Shown here one piece after another: positions 56,944 to 64,000 of a DNA stretch of 64,000 nt; the first letter of the stretch is position 1, and each line of letters begins with the position of its first letter. This DNA comes from Salminus brasiliensis. Its lineage: Eukaryota > Chordata > Actinopteri > Characiformes > Bryconidae. Position numbers and translations under genes: made by a program. The notes beneath the pieces were generated by a model that was given only the letters and a program-made list of their open reading frames with translations, did no database searches and was not told the DNA's origin. The DNA lies in the NCBI RefSeq assembly GCF_030463535.1, contig NC_132883.1:35461241-35525240 (forward strand), in the 5' to 3' direction.

Positions 56944-57126
56944 AACTTGCTGTAGGTTGTTGGCAAAGTGCCCATGGGACAAGCCAAAGCTTTAAACTTA
57001 CAGATAGGGCAGAGTTAAAATCCTGCATAGTCAGCATTTTAAACATAGTAAGCTGGAACATCATATATGATGAGGCATGCAAAAGCTACCAGCAAAGTGA
57101 CATTGGGCAGAATCTTCCAAGAAAGA

Positions 57127-57198
57127 AGGCACGGACAGGAGTCAAACCCATGATGTTCGGTTTACGAGACCGACACCTTACCACTTGGCCACCATGTC
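57127..57198 (-). tRNA. tRNA-Thr (CGT), B box altered
   Basis: Loop CTCGTAA. B box GGTTTGACTCC has lost the invariant C of TTC. 5' acceptor GACATGG gives one A-C mismatch. Confidence 0.5.
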
Positions 57199-57524
57199 TG
57201 CCAGTCAACCCACCTAGTCCCATGGCTCTATACCTCAACTGGTCACCTAACAATTCTTGGCTGACTCAATGAATAAATTCTTGCTAAATGCTCAGTTTGA
57301 CCTTTTAGCAAACGTTGGTGTGACCTCTGCTTCAGTACAAGAATTTGCATGTACTCCCATCCTGGGCACCTTGCAACACATGTGGTAGAACTTGTCTAGA
57401 ACTAAATGTCTGGTTTGTGTTTCTCTGAAGTTGCAAACAAATACTCTAATAGGTCAGACAATGAAGAAAAATTCCTGATCCTCGTAGTCTGAAGTTGCAA
57501 AAAACAGCCCAGCAGGTTATAACA

Positions 57525-57596
57525 TGGAGATGAAAGGGATTGAACCCTGGACCTCATACATGCAAAGCATACGCTCTACCACTGAGCTACATCCCC
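57525..57596 (-). tRNA. tRNA-Ala (TGC)
   Basis: Loop TTTGCAT, with anticodon stem TATGC/GTATG using G-U pairs. B box GGTTCAATCCC. Outer T-stem pair lost (CCTTT). Confidence 0.7.
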
Positions 57597-57778
57597 AACT
57601 TGCTGTAGGTTGTTGGCAATGTGCCCATGGGACAAGCCAAAGCTTTAAACTTACAGTGAGGGCAGAGTTAAAATCCTGCATAGTCAGCATTTTAACATAG
57701 TAAGCTGGAAAATCATATATGATGGGGCATGCAAAAGCTACCAGCAAAGTGACATTGGGCAGAATCTTCCAAGAAAGA

Positions 57779-57850
57779 AGGCACGGACGGGGGTCGAACC
57801 CATGATCTTCGGTTTACGAGACCGACGCCTTACCACTTGGCCACCATGCC
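57779..57850 (-). tRNA. tRNA-Thr (CGT)
   Basis: Among the best-preserved genes: acceptor GGCATGG/CCGTGCC, anticodon arm TCGGT/ACCGA, T stem ATGGG/CCCGT and B box GGTTCGACCCC. Confidence 0.88.
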
Positions 57851-57995
57851 AGCTCATCAACTGTGCTAGTCCCATGACTCTATGTCTCAACCGGTCTCCT
57901 GACAATTCTTGGCTGACTCAATGAATAAAATTCTTGCTAAATGCTCAGTTTGACCTTTTAGCAAACGTTGGTGTGACCTCTGCTTCAGTACAAGA

Positions 57996-58003
57996 ATTTG
58001 CAT
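57996..58003 (+). promoter_or_regulatory. Octamer ATTTGCAT upstream of GGCATGG-type tRNA-Thr
   Basis: Perfect octamer 146 bp upstream of the gene at 57,779-57,850. Counterparts at 142-146 bp: 54,446, 55,599, 56,190, 57,343, 58,648, 59,301, 60,453, 61,605, 62,759 and 63,411. The spacers share descent, so the copies are not independent evidence. Confidence 0.4.
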
Positions 58004-58177
58004 GTACTCCCATCCTGGGCACCTTGCAACACATGTGGCAGAACTTGTCTAGAACTAAATGTCTGGTTTGTGTTTTTCTGAAGTTGCAAAGAAATACTCT
58101 AATAGGTCAGACAATGGAGAAAAATTCCTGATCCTCGTAGTCTGAAGTTGCAAAAAACAGCCCAGCAGCTTATAACA

Positions 58178-58249
58178 TGGAGATGCAGGGGATTGAACCC
58201 TGGACCTCATACATGCAAAGCATGCGCTCTACCACTGAGCTACATCCCC
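58178..58249 (-). tRNA. tRNA-Ala (TGC)
   Basis: All stems pair: GGGGATG/CATCTCC, GCTC/GAGC, CATGC/GTATG, CAGGG/CCCTG. TTTTTT run downstream. Confidence 0.88.
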
Positions 58250-58431
58250 AACTTGCTGTAGGTTGTTGGCAAAGTGCCCATGGGACAAGCCAAAGCTTTA
58301 AACTAACACCTAGGGCAGAGTTAAAATCCTGCATAGTCAGCATTTTAATATAGTAAGCTGGAACATCATATATGATGGGGCATGCAAAAGCTACAAGCAA
58401 AGTGAAATTGGGCAGAATCTTCCAAGAAAGA

Positions 58432-58503
58432 AGGCACGGACAAGTGTCAAACCCATGATGTTCAGTTTAAAAGACCGACACCTTACCACTTGGCCACCAT
58501 GTC
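58432..58503 (-). pseudogene. tRNA-Thr body with anticodon loop CTTTTAA (TTT)
   Basis: Second copy of the Thr-body/TTT lineage (compare 55,383). T-loop and T stem are degraded (GGTTTGACACTTG) and the acceptor has an A-C mismatch. Confidence 0.65.
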
Positions 58504-58829
58504 TGCCAGTCAACCCACCTAGTCCCATGACTCTATGCCTCAACTGGTCACCTAACAATTCTTGGCTGACTCAACTAATAAATTCTTGCTAAATGCTCAG
58601 TTTGACCTTTTAGCAAACGTTGGTGTGACCTCTGCTTCAGTACAAGAATTTGCATGTACTCCCATCCTGGGCACCTTGCAACACATGTGGCAGAACTTGT
58701 CTAGAACTAAATGTCTGGTTTGTGTTTCTCTGAAGTTGCAAACAAATACTCTAATAGGTCAGACAATGAAGAAAAATTCCTGATCCACGTAGTCTGAAAT
58801 TGCAAAAAACAGCCCAGCAGGTTATAACA

Positions 58830-58901
58830 TGGGGACGCAGGGGATTGAACCCTGAACCTCATACATGCAAAGCATGCGCTATACCACTGAGCTACATCCC
58901 C
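58830..58901 (-). tRNA. tRNA-Ala (TGC)
   Basis: Loop TTTGCAT. 3' acceptor CGTCCCC pairs well. The D stem has one changed base (TATAGC) and the T stem is slightly altered (TCAGGG). Confidence 0.7.
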
Positions 58902-59083
58902 AACTTGCTGTAAGTTGTTGGCAATGTGTCCATGGGACAAGCCAAAGCTTTAAACTTACAGTATGGGCACAGTTAAAATCCTGCATAGTCAGCATTTTAA
59001 CATAGTAAGCTGGAACATCATATATGATGGGGCATGCAAAAGCTACCAGCAAAGTGACATTGGGCAGAATCTTCCAAGAAAGA

Positions 59084-59155
59084 AGGCACGGACGGGGGTC
59101 GAACCCATGATCTTCGGTTTACGAGACCGACGCCTTACCACTTGGCCACCATGCC
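59084..59155 (-). tRNA. tRNA-Thr (CGT)
   Basis: Identical in all key parts to the intact gene at 57,779-57,850. Confidence 0.88.
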
Positions 59156-59482
59156 CGCTCAGCAACTGTGCTAGTCCCATGACTCTATGCCTCAACCGGT
59201 CTCCTGACAATTCTTGGCTGACTCAATGAATAAAATTCTTGCTAAATGCTCAGTTTGACCTTTTAGCAAACGTTGGTGTGACCTCTGCTTCAGTACAAGA
59301 ATTTGCATGTACTCCCATCCTGGGCACCTTGCAACACATGCGGCAGAATTTGTCTAGAACTAAATGTCTGGTTTGTGTTTGTCTGAAGTTGCAAAGAAAT
59401 ACTCTAATAGGTCAGACAATGGAGAAAAATTCCTGATCCTCGTAGTCTGAAGTTGCAAAAAACTGCCTAGCAGGTTATAACA

Positions 59483-59554
59483 TGGAGATGCAGGGGATTG
59501 AACTCTGGACCTCATACATGCAAAGCATGCGCGCTACCACTGAGCTACATCCCC
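59483..59554 (-). tRNA. tRNA-Ala (TGC)
   Basis: Loop TTTGCAT. D stem GCGC gives one mismatch. B box AGTTCAATCCC. TTTTTT downstream. Confidence 0.75.
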
Positions 59555-59676
59555 TCTGCCAATCTTCTGTTTGAGGAACCCAAGAGCATGAGTAAAAGTA
59601 AGATAATCAGCAAAGATGGGGAGGATTTGATTGACATGTAATAAAAGCTCCCATTAAGCTTCTTTTTGCTTGGAAA

Positions 59677-59748
59677 AGGCACGAACGGGGATTGAACCCG
59701 TGATTTTCGGTTTACAAGACGGACGCCTTGCCTCTTGGCCATCGCGCC
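59677..59748 (-). tRNA. tRNA-Thr (TGT)
   Basis: Acceptor GGCGCGA/TCGTGCC and T stem ACGGG/CCCGT pair fully. Loop CTTGTAA. One C-C mismatch in the anticodon stem. TTTT directly downstream. Confidence 0.78.
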
Positions 59749-59862
59749 CACAGCCTCGATTTTGAATTGGCGTGGAAGCACTGGACAAATGTACCTGTAA
59801 AAGCAACAGGAGTTAATTACCTGAGCATAACAGTAAACATTCTTCTGATACTGTCTCAGAAC

Positions 59863-59870
59863 ATGCAAAT
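59863..59870 (+). promoter_or_regulatory. Octamer ATGCAAAT upstream of GGCGCGA-type tRNA-Thr
   Basis: Perfect octamer 115 bp upstream of the gene at 59,677-59,748. The same motif at the same distance is found for all six genes of this class: 53,858, 55,009, 56,752, 59,863, 61,015 and 62,167. The octamer is the POU2F1 (Oct-1) site used in distal elements of other Pol III genes; a role here is inferred. Confidence 0.4.
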
Positions 59871-59982
59871 CAAGCAAGTTCCTCCAGCTGCAAATGCCTT
59901 TTTAATGAATATTATTTGTTGTGGCTTGGATTCACTTCAGCATGCTTCCAATAATGAGCTTCAGTCTAAAAGACAAATTCAG

Positions 59983-60054
59983 TGGAGATGCTGGGGATTG
60001 AACCCAGGACCTCATACATGCGAAGCATGCGCTCTACCAGTGAGCTACATCCCC
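59983..60054 (-). tRNA. tRNA-Ala (CGC)
   Basis: All stems pair. Loop TTCGCAT. D-loop variant CACTGGTA. First Ala of the 1,152-bp unit. Confidence 0.85.
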
Positions 60055-60237
60055 AACTTGCTGCAGGTTGTTGGTAATGTGCCCATGGGACAAGCCAAAG
60101 CTTTAAACTTACAGATAGGGCGGAGTTAAAATCCTGCATAGTCAGCATTTTAAACATAGTAAGCTGGAACATCATATATGATGGGGCATGCAAAAGCTAC
60201 CAGCAAAGTGACATTGGGCAGAATCTTCCAAGTAAGA

Positions 60238-60309
60238 AGGCACGGAGGGGGGTCGAACCCATGATCTTCGGTTTACAAGACCGACGCTTTACCACTTGGC
60301 CACCATGCC
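60238..60309 (-). tRNA. tRNA-Thr (TGT), GGCATGG type
   Basis: Body of the CGT class but loop CTTGTAA. One D-stem change (AAGC for AGGC) and one T-stem mismatch (CCCCT). Confidence 0.7.
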
Positions 60310-60634
60310 AGCTCATCAACTGTACTAGTCCCATGACTCTGCCTCAACCGGTCTCCTGACAATTCTTGGCTGACTCAATGAATAAAATTCTTGCTAAATG
60401 CTCAGTTTGACCTTTTAGCAAACGTTGGTGTGACCTCTGCTTCAGTACAAGAATTTGCATGTACTCCCATCCTGGGCACATTGCAACACATGCGGCAGAA
60501 TTTGTCTAGAACTAAATGTCTGGTTTGTGTTTTTCTGAAGTTGCAAAGAAATACTCTAATAGGGCAGACAATGGAGAAAAATTCCTGATCCTCGTAGTCT
60601 GAAGTTGCAAAAAACTGCCTAGCAGGTTATAACA

Positions 60635-60706
60635 TGGAGATGCAGGGGATTGAACCCTGGACCTCATACATGCAAAGCATGCGCTCTACCACTGAGCTAC
60701 ATCCCC
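60635..60706 (-). tRNA. tRNA-Ala (TGC)
   Basis: All stems pair. Same sequence as 61,787-61,858 as far as I can see by eye. Confidence 0.87.
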
Positions 60707-60828
60707 TCTGCCAATCTTCTGTTTGAGGAACCCAAGAGCATGAGTAAAAGTAAGATAATCAGCAAAGATGGGGAGGATTTGATTGACATGTAATAAAAGC
60801 TCCCATTAAGCTTCTTTTTGCTTGGAAA

Positions 60829-60900
60829 AGGCATGAACGGTGATTGAACCCGTGATCTTCGGTTTACAAGACCGATGCCTTGCCACTTGGCCATCGCGCC
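60829..60900 (-). tRNA. tRNA-Thr (TGT), GGCGCGA type
   Basis: Loop CTTGTAA with intact TCGGT/ACCGA stem. B box GGTTCAATCAC with one T-stem mismatch, and one C-A acceptor mismatch. Confidence 0.7.
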
Positions 60901-61134
60901 CACAGCTCTGGTTTTGAATTGGCGTGGAAGCACTGGACAAATGTACCTGTAAAAGCAACAGGAGTTAATTACCTGAGCATAACAGTAAACATTCTTCTGA
61001 TACTGTCTCAGAACATGCAAATCAAGCAAGTTCCTCCAGCTGCAAATGCCTTTTTAATGAATATTATTTGTTGTGGCTTGGATTCACTTCAGCATGCTTC
61101 CAATAATGAGCTTCAGTCTAAAAGACAAATTCAG

Positions 61135-61206
61135 TGGAGATGCTGGGGATTGAACCCAGGACCTCATACATGCGAAGCATGCGCTCTACCAGTGAGCTAC
61201 ATCCCC
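61135..61206 (-). tRNA. tRNA-Ala (CGC)
   Basis: Second copy of 59,983-60,054, displaced by exactly 1,152 bp. Confidence 0.85.
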
Positions 61207-61389
61207 AACTTGCTGCAGGTTGTTGGTAATGTGCCCATGGGACAAGCCAAAGCTTTAAACTTACAGATAGGGCGGAGTTAAAATCCTGCATAGTCAGCAT
61301 TTTAAACATAGTAAGCTGGAACATCATATATGATGGGGCATGCAAAAGCTACCAGCAAAGTGACATTGGGCAGAATCTTCCAAGAAAGA

Positions 61390-61461
61390 AGGCACGGAGG
61401 GGGGTCGAACCCATGATCTTCGGTTTACAAGACCGACGCTTTACCACTTGGCCACCATGCC
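61390..61461 (-). tRNA. tRNA-Thr (TGT), GGCATGG type
   Basis: Second copy of 60,238-60,309, displaced by 1,152 bp, with the same D- and T-stem changes. Confidence 0.7.
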
Positions 61462-61786
61462 AGCTCATCAACTGTACTAGTCCCATGACTCTGCCTCAAC
61501 CGGTCTCCTGACAATTCTTGGCTGACTCAATGAATAAAATTCTTGCTAAATGCTCAGTTTGACCTTTTAGCAAACGTTGGTGTGACCTCTGCTTCAGTAC
61601 AAGAATTTGCATGTACTCCCATCCTGGGCACATTGCAACACATGCGGCAGAATTTGTCTAGAACTAAATGTCTGGTTTGTGTTTTTCTGAAGTTGCAAAG
61701 AAATACTCTAATAGGGCAGACAATGGAGAAAAATTCCTGATCCTCGTAGTCTGAAGTTGCAAAAAACTGCCTAGCAGGTTATAACA

Positions 61787-61858
61787 TGGAGATGCAGGGG
61801 ATTGAACCCTGGACCTCATACATGCAAAGCATGCGCTCTACCACTGAGCTACATCCCC
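61787..61858 (-). tRNA. tRNA-Ala (TGC)
   Basis: Second copy of 60,635-60,706, displaced by 1,152 bp. All stems pair. Confidence 0.87.
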
Positions 61859-61980
61859 TCTGCCAATCTTCTGTTTGAGGAACCCAAGAGCATGAGTAAA
61901 AGTAAGATAATCAGCAAAGATGGGGAGGATTTGATTGACATGTAATAAAAGCTCCCATTAAGCTTCTTTTTGCTTGGAAA

Positions 61981-62052
61981 AGGCATGAACGGTGATTGAA
62001 CCCGTGATCTTCGGTTTACAAGACCGATGCCTTGCCACTTGGCCATCGCGCC
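61981..62052 (-). tRNA. tRNA-Thr (TGT), GGCGCGA type
   Basis: Second copy of 60,829-60,900, displaced by 1,152 bp, with the same T-stem mismatch. Confidence 0.7.
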
Positions 62053-62286
62053 CACAGCTCTGGTTTTGAATTGGCGTGGAAGCACTGGACAAATGTACCT
62101 GTAAAAGCAACAGGAGTTAATTACCTGAGCATAACAGTAAACATTCTTCTGATACTGTCTCAGAACATGCAAATCAAGCAAGTTCCTCCAGCTGCAAATG
62201 CCTTTTTAATGAATATTATTTGTTGTGGCTTGGATTCACTTCAGCATGCTTCCAATAATGAGCTTCAGTCTAAAAGACAAATTCAG

Positions 62287-62358
62287 TGGAGATGCTGGGG
62301 ATTGAACCCAGGACCTCATACATGCGAAGCATGCGCTCTACCACTGAGCTACATCCCC
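62287..62358 (-). tRNA. tRNA-Ala (CGC)
   Basis: Third copy in the 1,152-bp register, with the canonical D-loop (AGTGGTA) restored. All stems pair. Confidence 0.88.
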
Positions 62359-62541
62359 AACTTGCTGTAGGTTGTTGGCAATGTGCCCATGGGACAAGCC
62401 AAAGCTTTAAACTTACAGCTAGGGCAGAGTTAAAAATCTGCATAGTCAGCATTTTAAACATAGTAAGCTGGAACATCATATATGATGGGGCATGCAAAAG
62501 CTACCAGCAAAGTGACATTGGGCAGAATCTTCCAAGAAAGA

Positions 62542-62613
62542 AGGCACGGACAGGAGTCGAACCCATGATGTTCGGTTTACGAGACCGACACCTTACCACT
62601 TGGCCACCATGTC
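62542..62613 (-). tRNA. tRNA-Thr (CGT)
   Basis: Loop CTCGTAA and B box GGTTCGACTCC intact. 5' acceptor GACATGG has one A-C mismatch; D-arm base change (GGTGTCGG). Confidence 0.7.
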
Positions 62614-62939
62614 TGCCAGTCAACCCACCTAGTCCCATGGCTCTATGCCTCAACTGGTCACCTAACAATTCTTGGCTGACTCAATGAATAAAATTCTTGC
62701 TAAATGCTCAGTTTGACCTTTTAGCAAACGTTGGTGTGACCTCTGCTTCAGTACAAGAATTTGCATGTACTCCCATCCTGGGCACCTTGCAACACATGTG
62801 GCAGAACTTGTCTAGAACTAAATGTCTGGTTTGTGTTTCTCTGAAGTTGCAAACAAATACTCTAATAGGTCAGACAATTAAGAAAAATTCCTGATCCTCG
62901 TAGTCTGAAGTTGCAAAAACAGCCCAGCAGCTTATAACA

Positions 62940-63011
62940 TGGAGATGCAGGGGACTGAACCCTGGACCTCATACATGCAAAGCATACGCTCTACCACTGA
63001 GCTACATCCCC
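62940..63011 (-). tRNA. tRNA-Ala (TGC)
   Basis: Loop TTTGCAT, anticodon stem TATGC/GTATG with G-U pairs, B box GGTTCAGTCCC, T stem CAGGG/CCCTG. Confidence 0.8.
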
Positions 63012-63193
63012 AACTTGCTGTAAGTTGTTGGCAATGTGCCCATGGGACAAGCCAAAGCTTTAAACTTACAGTGAGGGCAGAGTTAAAATCCTGCATAGTC
63101 AGCATTTTAACATAGTAAGCTGGAAAATCATATATGATGGGGCATGCAAAAGCTACCAGCAAAGTGACATTGGGCAGAATCTTCCAAGAAAGA

Positions 63194-63265
63194 AGGCACG
63201 GACGGGGGTCGAACCCATGATCTTCGGTTTACGAGACCGACGCCTTACCACTTGGCCACCATACC
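63194..63265 (-). tRNA. tRNA-Thr (CGT)
   Basis: 5' acceptor GGTATGG still pairs through a T-G. All other parts as in 57,779-57,850. Confidence 0.85.
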
Positions 63266-63592
63266 AGCTCATCAACTGTGCTAGTCCCATGACTCTATGT
63301 CTCAACCGGTCTCCTGACAATTCTTGGCTGACTCAATGAATAAAATTCTTGCTAAATGCTCAGTTTGACCTTTTAGCAAACGTTGGTGTGACCTCTGCTT
63401 CAGTACAAGAATTTGCATGTACTCCCATCCTGGGCACCTTGCAACACATGTGGCAGAACTTGTCTAGAACTAAATGTCTGGTTTGTGTTTTTCTGAAGTT
63501 GCAAAGAAATACTCTAATAGGTCAGACAATGGAGAAAAATTCCTGATCCTCGTAGTCTGAAGTTGCAAAAAACAGCCCAGCAGCTTATAACA

Positions 63593-63664
63593 TGGAGATG
63601 CAGGGGATTGAACCCTGGACCTCATACATGCAAAGCATGCGCTCTACCACTGAGCTACATCCCC
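63593..63664 (-). tRNA. tRNA-Ala (TGC)
   Basis: All stems pair. Same form as 58,178-58,249. TTTTTT run downstream. Confidence 0.88.
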
Positions 63665-63847
63665 AACTTGCTGTAGGTTGTTGGCAAAGTGCCCATGGGA
63701 CAAGCCAAAGCTTTAAACTAACACCTAGGGCAGAGTTAAAATCCTGCATAGTCAGCATTTTAAACATAGTAAGCTGGAACATCATATATGATGGGGCATG
63801 GAAAAGCTACCAGCAAAGTGACATTGGGCAGAATCTTCCATGAAAGA

Positions 63848-63919
63848 AGGCACGGACAGGGGTCGAAGCCATGATCTTCGGTTTACGAGACCGACGCCTT
63901 ACCACTTGGCCACCATGCC
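63848..63919 (-). tRNA. tRNA-Thr (CGT), T-stem mismatch
   Basis: Loop CTCGTAA and acceptor GGCATGG intact. GGCTTCGACC gives a C-C mismatch in the T stem. Last gene before the window edge. Confidence 0.7.
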
Positions 63920-64000
63920 AGCTCATCAACTGTGCTAGTCCCATGACTCTATGCCTGAACCAGTCTCCTGACAATTCGTGGCTGACTCAATGAATAAAAT

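Larger units (their letters stand above)
59765..62340. repeat. 1,152-bp higher-order tandem duplication, about 2.2 copies
   Basis: Sequence repeats at a period of exactly 1,152 bp. Each unit carries Ala(CGC), Thr(TGT, GGCATGG type), Ala(TGC), Thr(TGT, GGCGCGA type). The only difference I saw between copies 1 and 2 is T at 60,233 versus A at 61,385. Copy 3 loses identity at about 62,340. Confidence 0.9.
53366..64000 (-). repeat. Tandem array of alternating tRNA-Ala and tRNA-Thr genes
   Basis: 36 tRNA-like genes in 10.6 kb, all on the minus strand, strictly alternating Ala-Thr. Ala-to-Ala spacing is usually about 500 or 653 bp, which reflects two spacer types. Spacers are homologous between units. 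The array is cut by the window edge, so its true size is unknown. Confidence 0.95.

Noticed and set aside
59545-62181. Repeated 110-residue minus-strand frames (MLDLHVLRQYQKNVYCYAQ...)
   Set aside because: They span tRNA-Thr genes and spacers, and their repetition follows the tandem units. No homology to a known family recognised.
59728-62687. Repeated open frames of 112-133 residues on the plus strand through the array
   Set aside because: They run straight through tRNA genes in antisense and repeat only because the array repeats; the residues are read-through of tRNA complement.
53366-64000. CRISPR-like array
   Set aside because: Regular spacing comes from tRNA genes of 72 bp with long homologous spacers, in a vertebrate genome; no short identical repeats with unique spacers.

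Overview
The window looks like nuclear DNA of a teleost fish. It has split vertebrate genes with GT-AG introns, long AT-rich non-coding stretches, many decayed Tc1-type transposons, L2/jockey-like and L1-like LINE fragments, tRNA-derived SINEs and microsatellites. The repeat families suggest an otophysan (characin or catfish-like) fish; that is an inference from repeat style and is weak. Nothing bacterial or viral was seen.

Layout. (1) 1-4.1 kb: Tc1 and LINE remnants, probably inside a 5' intron of the first gene. (2) 4.8-22.2 kb, plus strand: the last 14 coding exons of FGD3 (RhoGEF-PH-FYVE-PH) with its 3' UTR. (3) 22.2-29.1 kb: intergenic, with SINE, Tc1 and LINE-type debris. (4) 29.5-36.9 kb, plus strand: a complete five-exon model of SUSD3 (one sushi domain, one membrane span). 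(5) 37.7-43.1 kb, plus strand: a complete six-exon model of CARD19 (CARD plus C-terminal membrane anchor). The order FGD3-SUSD3-CARD19 in one orientation matches human 9q22.31, which supports all three identifications. (6) 43.1-49.2 kb: Tc1, LINE and LTR-like debris. (7) 49.2-64.0 kb: a tRNA gene array that runs off the right edge of the window.

The tRNA array is the most striking part. From 53.4 kb to the end there are 36 tRNA-like genes, all on the minus strand, strictly alternating Ala and Thr. Ala copies carry anticodon TGC or CGC. Thr copies carry CGT or TGT, and two decayed Thr bodies carry TTT. The array is built from composite repeats, including a nearly identical 1,152-bp duplication at 59.8-62.3 kb. 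A smaller, decayed block of the same material lies inverted at 49.2-50.6 kb (five tRNA remnants on the plus strand). It is separated from the main array by a deleted Tc1 element, an unclassified segment and an L1 fragment. One plus-strand tRNA-Thr is split in its D-loop by the 3' tail of a LINE. Every Thr gene whose upstream flank is visible has a perfect octamer (ATGCAAAT or its complement) 115 or 142-146 bp upstream.

The three protein genes are ordinary host genes with no obvious functional link to one another. FGD3 is a Cdc42/Rho exchange factor, SUSD3 a small membrane protein and CARD19 a membrane-anchored CARD protein. All coordinates and reading frames were derived by eye; no alignment, tRNA folding program or database search was run.
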